From: Megascapheus bottae
Taxonomy: Eukaryota > Chordata > Mammalia > Rodentia > Geomyidae
Direction: 5' to 3'
Assembly (NCBI GenBank): GCA_024803745.1
Contig: JANJXV010000025.1
Span: 16,324,341-16,388,340, forward strand
Length of the DNA stretch: 64,000 bases
Both the position numbers and the translations under genes were made by a program. Numbering within the stretch: the stretch's first letter is position 1; each line of letters begins with the position of its first letter. Under the pieces are notes generated by a model, which saw only the letters and a list, made by a program, of their open reading frames with translations, was not told the origin of the DNA and did not search any database. Shown here piece after piece: positions 22,981 through 33,852 of the stretch.

Positions 22981-23094
22981 TTAACACACAAAGGGCTAAG
23001 CACAGTTTTCTGGAGGGAAGAGTGGATGGCATATATAGACCATCATTGTTGTTGGATAAAGTCCTTACGTGAAGTCCATTGTTTCCTCTTGTAG

Positions 23095-23172
23095 GGAATT
23101 ATGCTGGTTTATGACATCACAAATGAGAAGTCCTTTGACAATATTAAGAATTGGATCAGAAACATCGAAGAG
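23095..23172 (+). CDS. RAB8B: RAB8B coding exon 4
   Basis: 78-nt exon in phase 0 at both ends, acceptor TTGTAG and donor GTAAGT. It encodes residues 83-108, beginning [14 protein letters not shown] and ending NWIRNIEE. This is beta4 plus helix alpha3 of the GTPase core. The LVYDIT stretch is typical of the Rab8/Rab10/Rab13 group. Confidence 0.97.
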
Positions 23173-23334
23173 GTAAGTATCAAGGAGAAAGTTGGAGGAG
23201 ATGGCTTACTGCAAGAGTGAGGCATGGGCAGGCTGGCCCTCATGCCACTCTGTGAAAGGAAAGGGTTGGCTGGATCTCTCTTGCAGTCTGGATTGTGGAC
23301 TCTGGAGAATTTTAAAAGTCAGGGCAGGTATTGG

Positions 23335-23480
23335 AATTAATTTACTGAGTCCCATTTTATCTATAAGGAGACTCAGGTCAAAAAGAAGTGACTTGCCAGT
23401 GTTGATGCAGCTTTAAGTAAAGGTCCCAGAATGAAAAACTCTGCATCCCAGATTCCATCTATTACATCATATTGTTTGGC
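23335..23480 (-). mobile_element. MIR relic
   Basis: CCCATTTTATCTATAAGGAG, AAGTGACTTGCCAG and GTCCCAGAATG follow the reverse MIR consensus closely for an old element. Confidence 0.55.
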
Positions 23481-23554
23481 TGGCAGAAATATGTCTACTT
23501 TTGCAACTTTCTTCCCTGCTAAAGTGTTACCCATCTTACATAGTTGAAATTTGG

Positions 23555-23792
23555 CTGAAGTTGGGCACAAATACCTCACACCAGAATTACTAGCTACTCA
23601 GTAGGCTGAGTTCTAAGGCTCTTCTTTTGAAGCCAGCCCAGACAGAAAAGTTCTGGAGACTTTTACCTCTGGCTAAGCAGCAAGAAGCCAGAAATGGATT
23701 GGGGGCTCAAGTGGTAGTGTGCCAGCCTTGAGCAAAAAAAGCTAAGGGACAGTGCCCAGGCTTGGGCCTGAGTTCAGTGTACGTGCACACAT
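23555..23792 (+). mobile_element. B1-Geo composite SINE, diverged
   Basis: TACTAGCTACTCAGTAGGC to AGCTAAGGGACAGTGCCC, with the 3' end lost in an AC repeat. Confidence 0.7.

Positions 23793-23829
<37 letters not shown>
23793..23829 (+). repeat. (CA)n microsatellite
   Basis: About 18 units at a SINE end. Confidence 0.95.
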
Positions 23830-23830
<1 letters not shown>

Positions 23831-24313
23831 CAGAATTTCAGAACAATTTATCTAATTTTTCTTCAAAATATCTTCAGCATTTCAGAAAGAAATCTGACCT
23901 TCTAGTAATTTTGTTTACATGCATATTAACCCAGTGAACTTGTATTTTAAATAGTACAGAATCCAGATTGTTTTCTCCATTGGGCCACTCAGTACTGTTT
24001 TTCTGTCTCTGAGCCAAGTGGGGAAGTTTTGCTATGAGATAACCATAAACTAATTTTCTTTCATTTTTCTTTCTTTTTTATATGTGAAAAAAGAAAGGAG
24101 AATGATTATAAGCTCTTGGGATAGTAGCCCAGGCTCAATAAAGGATCCATTTCTCTATTGTAAACTTGTCTCTGAATTGGGCCTTGTGTGGAATGAAAGA
24201 TTGTCTCATCACTAACTGCAGTGATGTGTTTCTGACAGGTTAGGCTTCTCTATGGAGTAGCTGTACTTGTTCTCAGGCTGTTAAACACACTGTTTTCTCT
24301 CTCCTCCCTGCAG

Positions 24314-24403
24314 CATGCCTCTTCAGATGTGGAAAGGATGATCCTGGGTAATAAATGTGATATGAATGACAAAAGACAAGTGTCCAAAGAAAGAGGGGAA
24401 AAG
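24314..24403 (+). CDS. RAB8B: RAB8B coding exon 5
   Basis: 90-nt exon, phase 0 at both ends, acceptor CTGCAG and donor GTAACT. It encodes residues 109-138, starting [19 protein letters not shown] and ending KERGEK. GNKCD is the G4 motif that gives guanine specificity. Ser111, the site phosphorylated in a PINK1-dependent manner in Rab8A, Rab8B and Rab13, is present in HASSD. Confidence 0.97.
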
Positions 24404-25772
24404 GTAACTTGCTGAATAGATGAAGGTTACAATCTACTTGAATTAAATAATCATTTTTGCTAGTATTACTTCTTGATTTATGTTTTTAAACTAGCCATGT
24501 TTCTAATCCTGTACAGTTGGGTGTCGTGTCAGCAACCCAGAAGTCAGCCATACTTGCATTGGTGGGGTGGGGGGATGGGGGTTCAGGAGCCAGCTCCAGA
24601 TACTCTGTAGTCATGACTCACTACTAAAGAATTTGCTAAGGAATGTTTTCTGGGAGATACAAATTGGTCCTTTTTAAGGTTTTTTTCAGCCTAAGAGGTC
24701 ATTCAGGCTGATTCTTGTAGAGCTGTATGAAAAGCTTAGGTTTGGAAAGTAAAATGATTAATCTTGTGAAAAAAAAAAGTAAGGGGCCGGGAGTTTGGCC
24801 TAGTGGTAGAGTGCTTGCCTAGCATGCATGAAGACCGGGTTCGATTCCTTGGTACCACATACTTAGAAAAAGCCAGAAGTGGTGCTGAGGCTCAAGTGGT
24901 AGAGCTCTAGCTTTGAGAAAGTCCAAGGACAGTGCTCAGGCCCTGAACTTAAGCCCAGGACTGGCAAAAAAAAAAAAAGTAATTGGTAAAAATGAAATTT
25001 CAACTACTCATTTGCCAATTAATTTTTCCCAAGGAATATTTTACTACAGGTCATTGGGATAAATGCTTCCAATGGATCTGGCTATATAGATGGATCATTT
25101 ATAGATTTATCGCAAACTGGATCCCTTGCTTCAAATTTATTTCTGTATATATTTACTTCTGTGGCATTTTCCAAATTGACTTAAAGGTTTGGTTTTTTTA
25201 AACGAAATTTTCATGGAATTTTACTTCGGCATTTTACTTCCCAAGTGGTCCATGCAAAGGCATTTTTCCGTTGCCTGAAAAACATTTACTTACTCTTGGG
25301 AACTCTGAGCACAGGTAGAAAATAAAGAAGACTTCAAATTTGTCTCCACCAATAGAAATGAAAGCAGTAGGTGCTTCAGTGTTTTTGTTTTATTATGGAC
25401 CAGTTCATTTATAAATAAGTCAGCTTAGGAACTGTTGGAGAATTGTACACTGGGAGCAGATAAAAAGGATGAATGAATTACTAGTTAATAGATGAGTGGG
25501 CATCCATCTCTTGATTTTTCTTATATGTATATTAGGGTAAAGAGAAGTACAAGTACTGATATTGCATATAAAGGGGAAGCCATGCCATTTTTAGATGAAG
25601 TTAAACTATTGAACTTCAAATATGGTAGAAGAAAGCAAAGCAATTGGAGAACCTCAGGCATCCTGATCTAGACATTATTTTGAGGTGCTTTTGAAAAGCT
25701 TAAAAAAATATAAGTGCTTTGTTTGTGCAAACCGAGGCTGGCTGAGTTTTAATGTTTCTGCTTGCCTTTCAG
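24404..25772 (+). other. RAB8B: RAB8B intron 5
   Basis: One intact IDL-Geo SINE at 24784-24980. The remaining A/T-rich sequence, 24986-25772, has no feature I can support. Confidence 0.85.
24784..24980 (+). mobile_element. IDL-Geo dimeric SINE
   Basis: GGGCCGGGAGTTTGGCCTAG, GACCGGGTTCGATTCC box B, GAAAAAGCCAGAAGTGG right unit, GGACTGGC then an A-tail. A model full-length copy. Confidence 0.92.
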
Positions 25773-25838
25773 TTAGCAATTGACTATGGAATTAAATTCT
25801 TGGAGACAAGTGCAAAATCCAGCACAAATGTAGAAGAG
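25773..25838 (+). CDS. RAB8B: RAB8B coding exon 6
   Basis: 66-nt exon, phase 0 at both ends, acceptor TTTCAG and donor GTAAGA. It encodes residues 139-160, LAIDYGIKFLETSAKSS followed by TNVEE. ETSAK is the G5 motif contacting the guanine base. Confidence 0.97.
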
Positions 25839-26186
25839 GTAAGAATCAGGAATGTGGGGTGACTTGGTAGGTAGGGACACCATTGCACAGGGGGCTTCCT
25901 GGTGCCTGGTGAAAACCTGTCATGGACCCAGAGATGGGTGCTTCGTGCCCAGTTGTGCCTCTGCCTTTCCTGTGGACTCTGGCTGCTGAATTCAGCATCC
26001 GCCCTCCTCAAGGACACAGAAGTTGAGTTTCTGATCACTGCAGCCTTTGGGAAGCTGGAAATCAGGCCGGCTGGCCAAGCAGTGGTCCTCAGTGCCCTTG
26101 TCATTGTTCTTAGTCATCCTCTAGCAGTCTGGCACTGACAAGTTAAATGACTTTCATGTCTGTATAGTCTCAAGAGAGAATTGAGG

Positions 26187-26412
26187 CAGGTGCCAGTGGC
26201 TCCCACTTGTAATCCTAGCTGCTCAGGAGGCTGAGATCTGAGGATTGAGGTTTGAAGCCAGCCCAGGCAGGAAATTCCATGAGACTCTTATCCCTAAAAA
26301 ACTACTAAGAAAATGCTGAAAGTGGCACCATGACTCACATAGAGCATTTGCCTTGAGCAAAAGAAGCTCAGGGACAGCTCTCTGGCCTAGAGTTCAAGCC
26401 CCAGGACTGGGG
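26187..26412 (+). mobile_element. B1-Geo composite SINE
   Basis: GGCTCCCACTTGTAATCC to GTTCAAGCCCCAGGACTGG. Confidence 0.82.
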
Positions 26413-26449
26413 GGGAGGTGGAGAGAGAAAGGAGAAAATTGAACTGTAA

Positions 26450-26896
26450 TTTTTTTTTTTCTGGTCATGGGACTTGAACTCTGGGCCTGGGCGCTGTCCC
26501 TTGAGCTCTTCAGCTCAACGCTAGCACTCTACCTCTTGAGCCACAGCTCCACTCCCAGTTTACTGGCGGTTAATTGGTAATAAGAGTCTCATGGAGGGCT
26601 GGGAGTTTGGCCTAGTGGTAGAGTGCTTGCCTAGCATGCACGAAGACCCGGGTTCGATTCCTTGGTACCACATACTTAGAAAAAGCCAGAAGTAGTGCTG
26701 AGGCTCCAGTGGTAGAGTTCTAGCCTTGAGAAAAATCCAAGGACAGTGCTCAGGCCCTGAGCTTAAGCCCAGGACTGGGGGAAAAAAAAAATCTCATGGA
26801 TTTTCATTCTATGGCTGGCTGGCTTTGAACCTTGATCTTCAGAGCTCAGCCTCCTGAGTAGCTAGGATTACAGATGTGAGCCACTGCACCAGCTGA
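26450..26896 (-). mobile_element. B1-Geo composite SINE, split by IDL-Geo
   Basis: The right part at 26450-26595 and the left part at 26792-26896 are a reverse copy interrupted at AGTCTCATGGA. Confidence 0.88.
26596..26791 (+). mobile_element. IDL-Geo dimeric SINE, nested
   Basis: Full copy with A-tail inside the reverse B1-Geo, flanked by the 9-bp duplication TCTCATGGA (26587 and 26792). Confidence 0.93.
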
Positions 26897-27063
26897 ACTG
26901 TTAATTGAGCAGATTGCTTTATATATTAAGAACAATAAACTGTAATTCTATGGCATTTAGTAGTGTTTATCAGAAAAAGAAAATTGGATCATCTAAAGTT
27001 TTCTAAGAATAGTTTATCTTTGATGATACTTTCTTTGTTAATTTTTTGTTAAAAATCCTAAAC

Positions 27064-27165
27064 TTGGTGCCAGTGGCTCACATCTGTAATACTAACTACT
27101 CAGGACTGTCGTTTGAAGCCAGTCCACAAACAACAGTCCATGAGACTCTTATCTTCAAATACACA
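27064..27165 (+). mobile_element. B1-Geo left part
   Basis: CAGTGGCTCACATCTGTAAT to GAGACTCTTATCTTC, then an ACAC-rich tail. Confidence 0.65.
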
Positions 27166-28264
27166 CATACACACGCACACAGGCATTTAACCTCATCCTA
27201 AAGGGAATTCATGTAATATGTTAACACACATAACTTACAGTATTTACAATATGCAGGTATTCTTACAGTTGATTTCTTAATTTACTTACTGTCCATCTAA
27301 TATGAGGCTAAAATTACTTTATTGGCCTGTGGGAAACAATTAGAATTTTTGTTGTTTCTTGTTTCAAATAACATTCATTTTTCAGGTTGGCTAAGAGCTG
27401 TTGGGAAACAGGAAGTGGTCATTGATTTATTTATACAAGCATAAACAGGAAAATAGTTCCATTTGTGCAGAAAGAATCTCCCTTTAGCAGAATGAGGGGA
27501 GCCTTATGTCAGCTAGGGTGGTGGGACAGGATCACTTCCTTACAGGCAGTTCCATCCCCTGGCTCAGCCTCCACTTATGCAGGCAGCCACTGTCTGTGGA
27601 GTTCCCTGAGCTGAGTACTCAGGCCCGGGGATCTGGAGAGTCTAGTAGTTTCTGCAGAGCTTTACATTTTTGAGGTTAGCTTCATAGAAACTAGGATGGG
27701 GTTACTTAGAAACCTCTTCTCATAGGAGATTGGTGCGACAGTTAGACAACTATTGTTGTCTGAAGGACAGCACAACTGTGGGATTCAGGAGTGGTGCTGA
27801 CAAAGTGGTGGGTTCCACAGAGAGACAACTGAAAGCAGCTTTGAGTTCTCAGCTTGCCAGAAACAGAGGTTTCAATGATGGGTTTTAAAATGATGGTTTA
27901 TCTTCTGGGTCAGGAGGTAATTATGGATAAATTTGTCACTGATGTTACCAGAAGCCCTTTGTCCATTTGAATTGATTTCTGTGGGAAGGAGTTTAACCAA
28001 ACCCTAGGAACTGGGTGGGGATTTTGGAGCATTAGATGTGGAAGGTTAGGTCTGACTTCAGAAGAGATTGAGATTCTTGTAGTGCTAGATTTTAGGCTGT
28101 ACTGTATAATTATTCATTCACTCATCAGACAGCATCTTCTATCAGGCCCTATGTCCTCTTCTGAGGAAGAGGGCTTGGCTTAGAGTGAGGCTCTGCCCGG
28201 TTCTTAAAACTCAACAAGTCATATTGGAAACTTGTGGTAGATGCTTTATTAGTATAGTATTTGG

Positions 28265-28545
28265 TGGAGGAATTTGGCTCATGCCTGAAGTCCTTACTAA
28301 TTGAGAGGCCTGCGATCAGGAGGATAGCAGTTCCAGGCCAGCCTGGGCAGATTTCAAGACTCTTATCTCAATGGAAGAATCTGGACAGGTAGGATGTGCC
28401 TGTCATGCTGTGACAAGAAGTATAAAATAGATGGATTGATGTCCAGGCAGGGGCGTGGTAAGAGGACTGTAGGTATGATTCATTGATAGAGCACCTGCCT
28501 ATCAGTTACATGGCCTTGAGTCCAAATCACCAAAAGGAAAAAAAA
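28265..28545 (+). mobile_element. B1-like and ID-like relics
   Basis: A B1-like unit (GGCCAGCCTGGGCAG) at 28265-28375 is followed by a tRNA-like unit (TTCATTGATAGAGCACCTGC) at about 28455-28545 ending in an A-tail. Confidence 0.55.
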
Positions 28546-28552
28546 AAAAAGG

Positions 28553-28760
28553 ATGAGCTTGGCACTGGTGGCTCACACCTGTAATCCTAGCTACTCAGGA
28601 GGCTGAGACCTGAGGATCATGGTTCAAAGCCAGCCCGGGCATGAAAGTCAGAAAGACTCTTATCTCCAATCAAACCACCAGAAAACCAGAAGTGGTGCTG
28701 TGGCTCAAGTGGTAGGGCATCTAGGCCCAGATTTCAAGCCCCATGACCCCCCCAAAAATT
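28553..28760 (+). mobile_element. B1-Geo composite SINE
   Basis: GGCACTGGTGGCTCACACC to TCAAGCCCCATGACC. The distal Geo part has a short deletion. Confidence 0.85.
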
Positions 28761-28872
28761 TTTTTTAAAAATGAATGACACTTTGATAATGTTAGAAAAT
28801 GCTAGTAATTAAAAAATAGGCCACATTAGTGTATATAATACAATTGCAATTAGATTCTTTTCTCAACACTGA

Positions 28873-29098
28873 AGAAGATGAGCATTGGTGGCTCACACCT
28901 GTAATGCTAGTTACTCACGGGGCTAAGATCTGAGTGTCATAGTTCAAAGCCAGTCCAGGCAAAAAAGTCCATGAGACACTTATCTCCAGTGAACCACCAG
29001 AAAACTGCATGTGGTATTGTGGCTCAAAGTAGTGGAGCTCCAGCCTAGAGCAAAAGCTCAGGGACAACATCCAGGCTCTAGCCCCATAACTGACCAAA
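28873..29098 (+). mobile_element. B1-Geo composite SINE
   Basis: GCATTGGTGGCTCACACC to AGCCCCATAACTGACC, ending 100 bp before RAB8B exon 7. Confidence 0.8.
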
Positions 29099-29196
29099 GA
29101 AAAAAGTCTCTAAAGTACTATAATTATGGTTAAGTAATGCCATGTTTTTCTTTTGAAATGTTTATAAATTTTAATGAATTTTTGTTTTATCTTTAG

Positions 29197-29247
29197 GCAT
29201 TTTTTACACTTGCGCGAGATATAATGACAAAACTCAACAGAAAAATG
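29197..29247 (+). CDS. RAB8B: RAB8B coding exon 7
   Basis: 51-nt exon, phase 0 at both ends, acceptor CTTTAG. The donor is GTTTGT, weaker than the other donors of this gene. It encodes residues 161-177, AFFTLARDIMTKLNRKM, the C-terminal helix alpha5 of the G domain. The short length and exact Rab8 match leave little doubt. Confidence 0.95.
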
Positions 29248-29717
29248 GTTTGTATCACTTACAATATTATTTCTATAGTATAGTTTTTTTCTAATAAGGA
29301 TAACTATAATTATAATATTAAACTTCTCAGTTGGGTGTCAGTGGCTCTTTCCTATAATCCTAGCAATGCAAGAGGCTAAGATCTGAGGATTGTGGTTCTA
29401 AGCCAGCCTGGGCAGAAAAGTTCAAGGCATTTTTTTTCCCCCAATTAACCACCAAAAAGTCAGAAGTGGAGTACTAGCCTTGAGCAAAAAAAGCTAAGGG
29501 ACAGCGCATAGGCCCTGACTTCAAGCCTCAGGACTGGCACTTAAAAAAATGAGACGATCTAAAGCAAAAAAGGGGGCTTGTGGCATGGTTCAAGAGGTAG
29601 AGTACCTACCTCCACAGTATGAGGCCTTTCTTTCTTGGACACGATCCACACATTTCAATATAGGGGTCATTAAAGCCTCCCTCCCTTCCTTGGTGACTCT
29701 AGTCTTCTGTTTTTTAG
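29248..29717 (+). other. RAB8B: RAB8B intron 7
   Basis: Short intron (470 bp). It is largely filled by a B1-Geo SINE at 29320-29545, followed by a tRNA-like remnant around 29570-29625. Confidence 0.85.
29320..29545 (+). mobile_element. B1-Geo composite SINE
   Basis: TTGGGTGTCAGTGGCTC to TTCAAGCCTCAGGACTGGC. The linker is shortened and box A of the right unit is lost. Confidence 0.75.
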
Positions 29718-29810
29718 AATGACAGCAACTCATCAGGGGCAGGTGGGCCAGTGAAAATCACAGAAAACCGATCCAAGAAGACCAGTTTGTTCCGCTGTTC
29801 ACTGCTTTGA
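29718..29810 (+). CDS. RAB8B: RAB8B coding exon 8 (terminal, with stop)
   Basis: The acceptor TTTTTAG opens the last coding exon, which encodes residues 178-207 and a TGA stop. It starts NDSNSSGAGGPVKITEN and ends KKTSLFRCSLL. This hypervariable tail directs membrane targeting. Cys204 in CSLL is the expected geranylgeranylation site, so the protein should be membrane-anchored and extracted by GDI. Leu201 sits where the Rab8 tails I remember have a second Phe (SFFRC). The tail identifies RAB8B rather than RAB8A. Confidence 0.96.
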   Translation, partial: NDSNSSGAGGPVKITENRSKKTSLFRCSLL

Positions 29811-30974
29811 TAAACTCTTCCTTTCTGAGAGACTGCAGCGCACCGAAGGGCCCTTTCCTGCTTTTCTGAAAGCACAGGTCACCCAGCCACAGAGCCACCC
29901 TGCCCGGCTGTTTCTGAGAGCATCACGGAACTTTCCTCTCTGAACAGATGACCAAGTGGATTCAAGCCTTGCTTGCAAGCAAAAGACCAGGCTCCTCTTT
30001 CCAAGGCTGGAAGCAATGACGTGGAGACACTCCAGGACCTAACTGGTTTCCCTTTGTTTTATTGCCTATTGCAGAAGCTGCTTACCTGCCTTTTCTTTTA
30101 TTTTTTTTGGTAACTTTGCACTTCAGCATTAGCCTTTCCCCATTATGGCACATTCTCCCACTCATCAACTTCAACACAAATTTGTATAAATTTGTATGTT
30201 TGGGGATATTTTAAAAGACCACAGACTAATAAGTAGAGGTGGGTTTATGAAAATGAGTTCATCTGAATCACAGGGCTAAATGTTATTGCACTAGTATCAT
30301 TTATTGAAGGGCTTTGATTTGTGAATTTAAGAATCATTAAATTCTGATGAATTTTACTTTAACAACCCATAACAATGTCCAGCTAGCCACAGCATCTTTG
30401 TTGCTTTGAGTTAGGACTTGATTTTCTTTCCTGCTGATCTTTTGGTCAGCACCTGAATAGCTGAATGAATCACTTTCTAATTAATTATCTCTGCCTCATC
30501 TATGCAGTTGCATTGGAAGTCACCCATATCTCACTTTCCGAGGTTTATATTTTCTATTCTTTCCCCTATTGACTTGCCACAATTACTTAATTCTCTAAAA
30601 TGAATTTACATACTCAAACATGGTTGTCTATTTCTGTTTGTGAACTTCTAGAGTCAGCATTTTATCTAGGGGGGAGGGAAGTTCATCATGTAGGGTTTTG
30701 CCTCTGTTTCTGAATGTGGTTAAAAAATACGATTTATTTTGCCTTAGGGTCACCTCTTAGTTTGTAACACCCACTTCTATCACTACCTTTGTCTGTGAGT
30801 GTTAAGTAAACTTAGGTTTAGATTACAGGAAGCATACCTGCCTGGAAGGGAGATGAACTTGTAGACATACGTTTTAAGAATAGCTCTTAGTAATGGTGAA
30901 AATAATGATTTTAGGGGGGGGTCCCATTTTTGGTATTTTTACAAGAAAAAGATTAGGCCTAGTATAGCCCCTAG

Positions 30975-30996
30975 AATATTCCCCCTAGGGAATATT
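30975..30996 (+). other. 9-bp inverted repeat in RAB8B 3' UTR
   Basis: AATATTCCC, CCTA, GGGAATATT: a compact hairpin about 1.2 kb after the stop codon. Confidence 0.5.
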
Positions 30997-32050
30997 TGCC
31001 TTTTCATTAGCAAGATGTCAGCTGGCCAGCAGCTGTGCTTGGATGTATAGACTCGCTCCATCTGCTGGGTTCATTGTTACAAGAACCTGGTCCAGTCAAT
31101 CAGAGCCAAAGCTAGGGAAAAGCTTAGTTATGTTTCTCACCAAACACTGGTACCATTGCTCCTTTTATAAATAAAACCATTACATGAGCAAAGAGTATTT
31201 AGTGTTAACTTATGTGCCAAATTCTGCTTCTAATGTCCCTCTAGCCTTTGGTGTTACAGTGCAAGTGGATGACTAAGGAAGTAAATTCTGTTAGCTTTCT
31301 CCCTATTAGGCAACAGAGGCTTGTAGCCTAGACATGGAAGTAGAAATGGATTGATTGCTCTCACAGAGAATTCTGCTTCACATTAAGACACTGTGTTTCA
31401 GTGCTTGGACCAGTCAATCTTTGATGCTTAGCTGAAGACTGAGTCAGTTCAGGGACATGCTGAACTTACATGGTAGGCATGCTGAACTTAACTTTGGACA
31501 TAATTCAGTCTCCTTGTTTTTTATTTTTATTTTTTAATGCATGGCTGTGGGCTTAAAGCTATCTGTTGCTGTCCCAATATTAATGGTAGATTATTATTGA
31601 AAATTGATTGTCAGTTGACCATCTTCAGGTTAGATACATTTTTTTTTTTAAAACTGATTCCTTGGAAAATGTATTCAGTAATTTACTGGAGGTGGAAAAA
31701 GAAACCCAAGCAGTTAGGCTTTCTGGATGGTAACAAAATACTTGGCAAAAGGTGTGTGCTAAGACACCATTATGAATGTAACTCTTAGTATTTTTACCTC
31801 TGACTATTTTGGTGTCTTAACACTTTGGTTTCTATCTCAGGGCTTGTCTGCATACCAAAACTGACATATTCTGTGGTTCATTTTTTCTTTTTCAGCAGAA
31901 AATGCTTCGCTTTTGTATCATTTCTTTGCTCTTCTTTCATCTTCTGGCTTACTAACTAGTCTCCATGAACTTCCCTATGAAAGAGCCTGTGAAAAGTTAG
32001 ATGCTCTTTGAAGTAGCAGCAAACTGGGAGTGTATGCTCTGTTGTACAGA

Positions 32051-32056
32051 AATAAA
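32051..32056 (+). terminator. RAB8B: AATAAA polyadenylation signal, proximal
   Basis: AATAAA hexamer about 2.2 kb into the 3' UTR, followed by T-rich sequence. One of two hexamers within 110 bp, so a proximal poly(A) site here is plausible but unproven. Confidence 0.4.
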
Positions 32057-32094
32057 TTGTCTTTGCTATTTTCTTACATTTAGCTTTGCTAAAT

Positions 32095-32102
32095 TGTACA
32101 TA
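32095..32102 (+). promoter_or_regulatory. Pumilio-type motif TGTACATA
   Basis: Matches UGUANAUA, the Pumilio recognition element, in the RAB8B 3' UTR. The same octamer recurs 84 bp downstream. Confidence 0.35.
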
Positions 32103-32152
32103 ATTTGAGCTAAGACCATAGGAAATTTACTTTCTGCATGGTGAAATGACTC

Positions 32153-32158
32153 AATAAA
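32153..32158 (+). terminator. RAB8B: AATAAA polyadenylation signal, proximal
   Basis: AATAAA followed by T-rich sequence and flanked by two TGTACATA Pumilio-type motifs (32095 and 32179). Good candidate for an alternative shorter RAB8B transcript. Confidence 0.5.
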
Positions 32159-32178
32159 TATTCCATTTTGCTTAATAA

Positions 32179-32186
32179 TGTACATA
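32179..32186 (+). promoter_or_regulatory. Pumilio-type motif TGTACATA
   Basis: Second exact TGTACATA, just beyond the AATAAA at 32153. It would be in the message only if the proximal poly(A) site is skipped. Confidence 0.35.
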
Positions 32187-33846
32187 GAGTGCATTATTTT
32201 TTTTTCTACTCATAGACAAGCTTTGTAACAGATCATTTTGTCTGTTCCCTGCTGAAACAGAAAAAAAAACTGGGAAGCATTTTTTTGTAGACGTTTTTGT
32301 GGTTTCATGAGTAAAGGGACATAGATCGGCAGGATTAGTGGCTCAGTTGCTGTACTTCATATCAGTGTGTTCATGTTGACACTGATGGAACTAAACTAGA
32401 CCTTTTCAAATAGAGTCTAGGGGTGTCAGACGATCCAGACATGCTGTAACTAAAGTAATGTGGAAATCAATTGATTGTACATTGTTTAGCTGAGAACTGA
32501 TTTTAGATGTATTTTACTTCAGACATCTGTGCATCCATTAGAAGGTGCCACAGGATTCTTACTGTTTCCAAGAACATTTTATGTAGTCTTTGTTATAACT
32601 TTTCAGAAGACCATATTCTCTACTTTGAAGGACTATTTTTTAAATTATACCTCATTTAGCTAAATAGTATTCTAAGACTTGGTAGAAAAACAGCAAGCCA
32701 GCCTGTAAGTATCTAATTAACTTTAGACTCTATGTGTTCTTTTGTCTCCACTTGAACTCAAGGCATCCTTGAGAAAGGTAGGTGTTATCTTAGTTTGAGT
32801 AAACTATACATGTCATATACTCTAACATAAATATATGTATTATTACCCATCTCCATTAATAAATTTAGGTGTGCAATATAGATACATTTTTGCAGAAGTT
32901 TCTAAAGAGATTATAACTGCATTTTACAGATATTAAAGCTTATAAAAATTTTCTTGTAATCAGTGAGGGATACATTTAAACAGATGTTTTTTCAAATTTG
33001 TGACTTAAACCCCTTTGTAAATTTAGTTTGTAGTCTTTAAAGGTGAGCTTCTAAACTTAAAAACTTTGAGACCACATCTCGTACACTGGTTTACTTATCT
33101 CAAATTTCAAGCACTCCTTTCTGCAATTAACTTAAAAAAAAACTTTAAAACACAAAACAACAATAGAAAAAAACAGGAAAGATACTTTTTTTTCTTTCTT
33201 GTTACATCTGGGAGCAGAGAAATATCCAAAAATGAAATTTCTTGATGGAGAGGGACCTTAGGAAGACAGAATATGCTACTAAAATGTCAAATTGTAGCCA
33301 ACTTTTATAGTAGGAGCAATCCTTTCTTTAAGACGTCATGTTCACTATATTAAAAAAACTGAACTGTACAGAAATGGAAATTTTGCACTTAGCAGTATTT
33401 TCGGATTTTCTTTCATTTCTTGAAATGTGTGCCATAGGTAACAAATATTGTTGCCAAGAACTAATAGAACTTCCTATGTCATTGCTTAGCTTTAAAAAAA
33501 GAAATGTAAGTTTAATTAACTATCACTTGTTCGTATGGCCTTAGAGATGAATTGTTTGAAACTGATACTTCAGTTCCTGTAACGCACAATACCATAAATG
33601 ATTGGACTACAACCATTCCCTTCACAGGAATTATCTACTTTTTCCATACCGTGTCGGTTTAAACTTTTTCCCTTTTTCTTCATTGGCTTAATGTATAACA
33701 CTCTTGCAGATGATTTGGGGCTGTCAAAATTAACCTTATTTAAGCCAATCCATTAACTGTGTACTGATAACTGATGCTGTGTTTTATTTTTTAAAAATAG
33801 ATTTTATTCCGGGTGAACTTTTTTACGTATAATAATGTTCATCTAA

Positions 33847-33852
33847 AATAAA
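33847..33852 (+). terminator. RAB8B: AATAAA polyadenylation signal, distal
   Basis: AATAAA followed within 45 bp by a GT/T-rich stretch (TATGTGTATTT), a normal downstream element. It is the last such signal before SINE-rich intergenic DNA resumes, hence taken as the distal 3' end. Confidence 0.6.

Larger units (their letters stand above)
21050..23094 (+). other. RAB8B: RAB8B intron 3
   Basis: Holds a probable antisense LINE 3'-end fragment, a B1-Geo copy, a long GA microsatellite, a B1 with a purine-rich tail and a second antisense LINE-like fragment, each listed below. Positions 21767-22205 and 22569-22840 show nothing I can identify. Confidence 0.85.
23173..24313 (+). other. RAB8B: RAB8B intron 4
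   Basis: Contains an old MIR-like element, a B1-Geo SINE and a CA microsatellite. About 23830-24313 is unremarkable apart from the pyrimidine-rich acceptor of exon 5. Confidence 0.85.
25839..29196 (+). other. RAB8B: RAB8B intron 6
   Basis: Holds several B1-Geo SINEs, one of them interrupted by an IDL-Geo copy, and ID-like fragments. Positions 27190-28260 look like unique intronic sequence with no ORF or repeat that I recognise. Confidence 0.85.

Noticed and set aside
24784..24860. tRNA-Ala-like gene
   Set aside because: The box A and box B match is that of the SINE left monomer. There is no cloverleaf-closing 3' half, and many copies exist.
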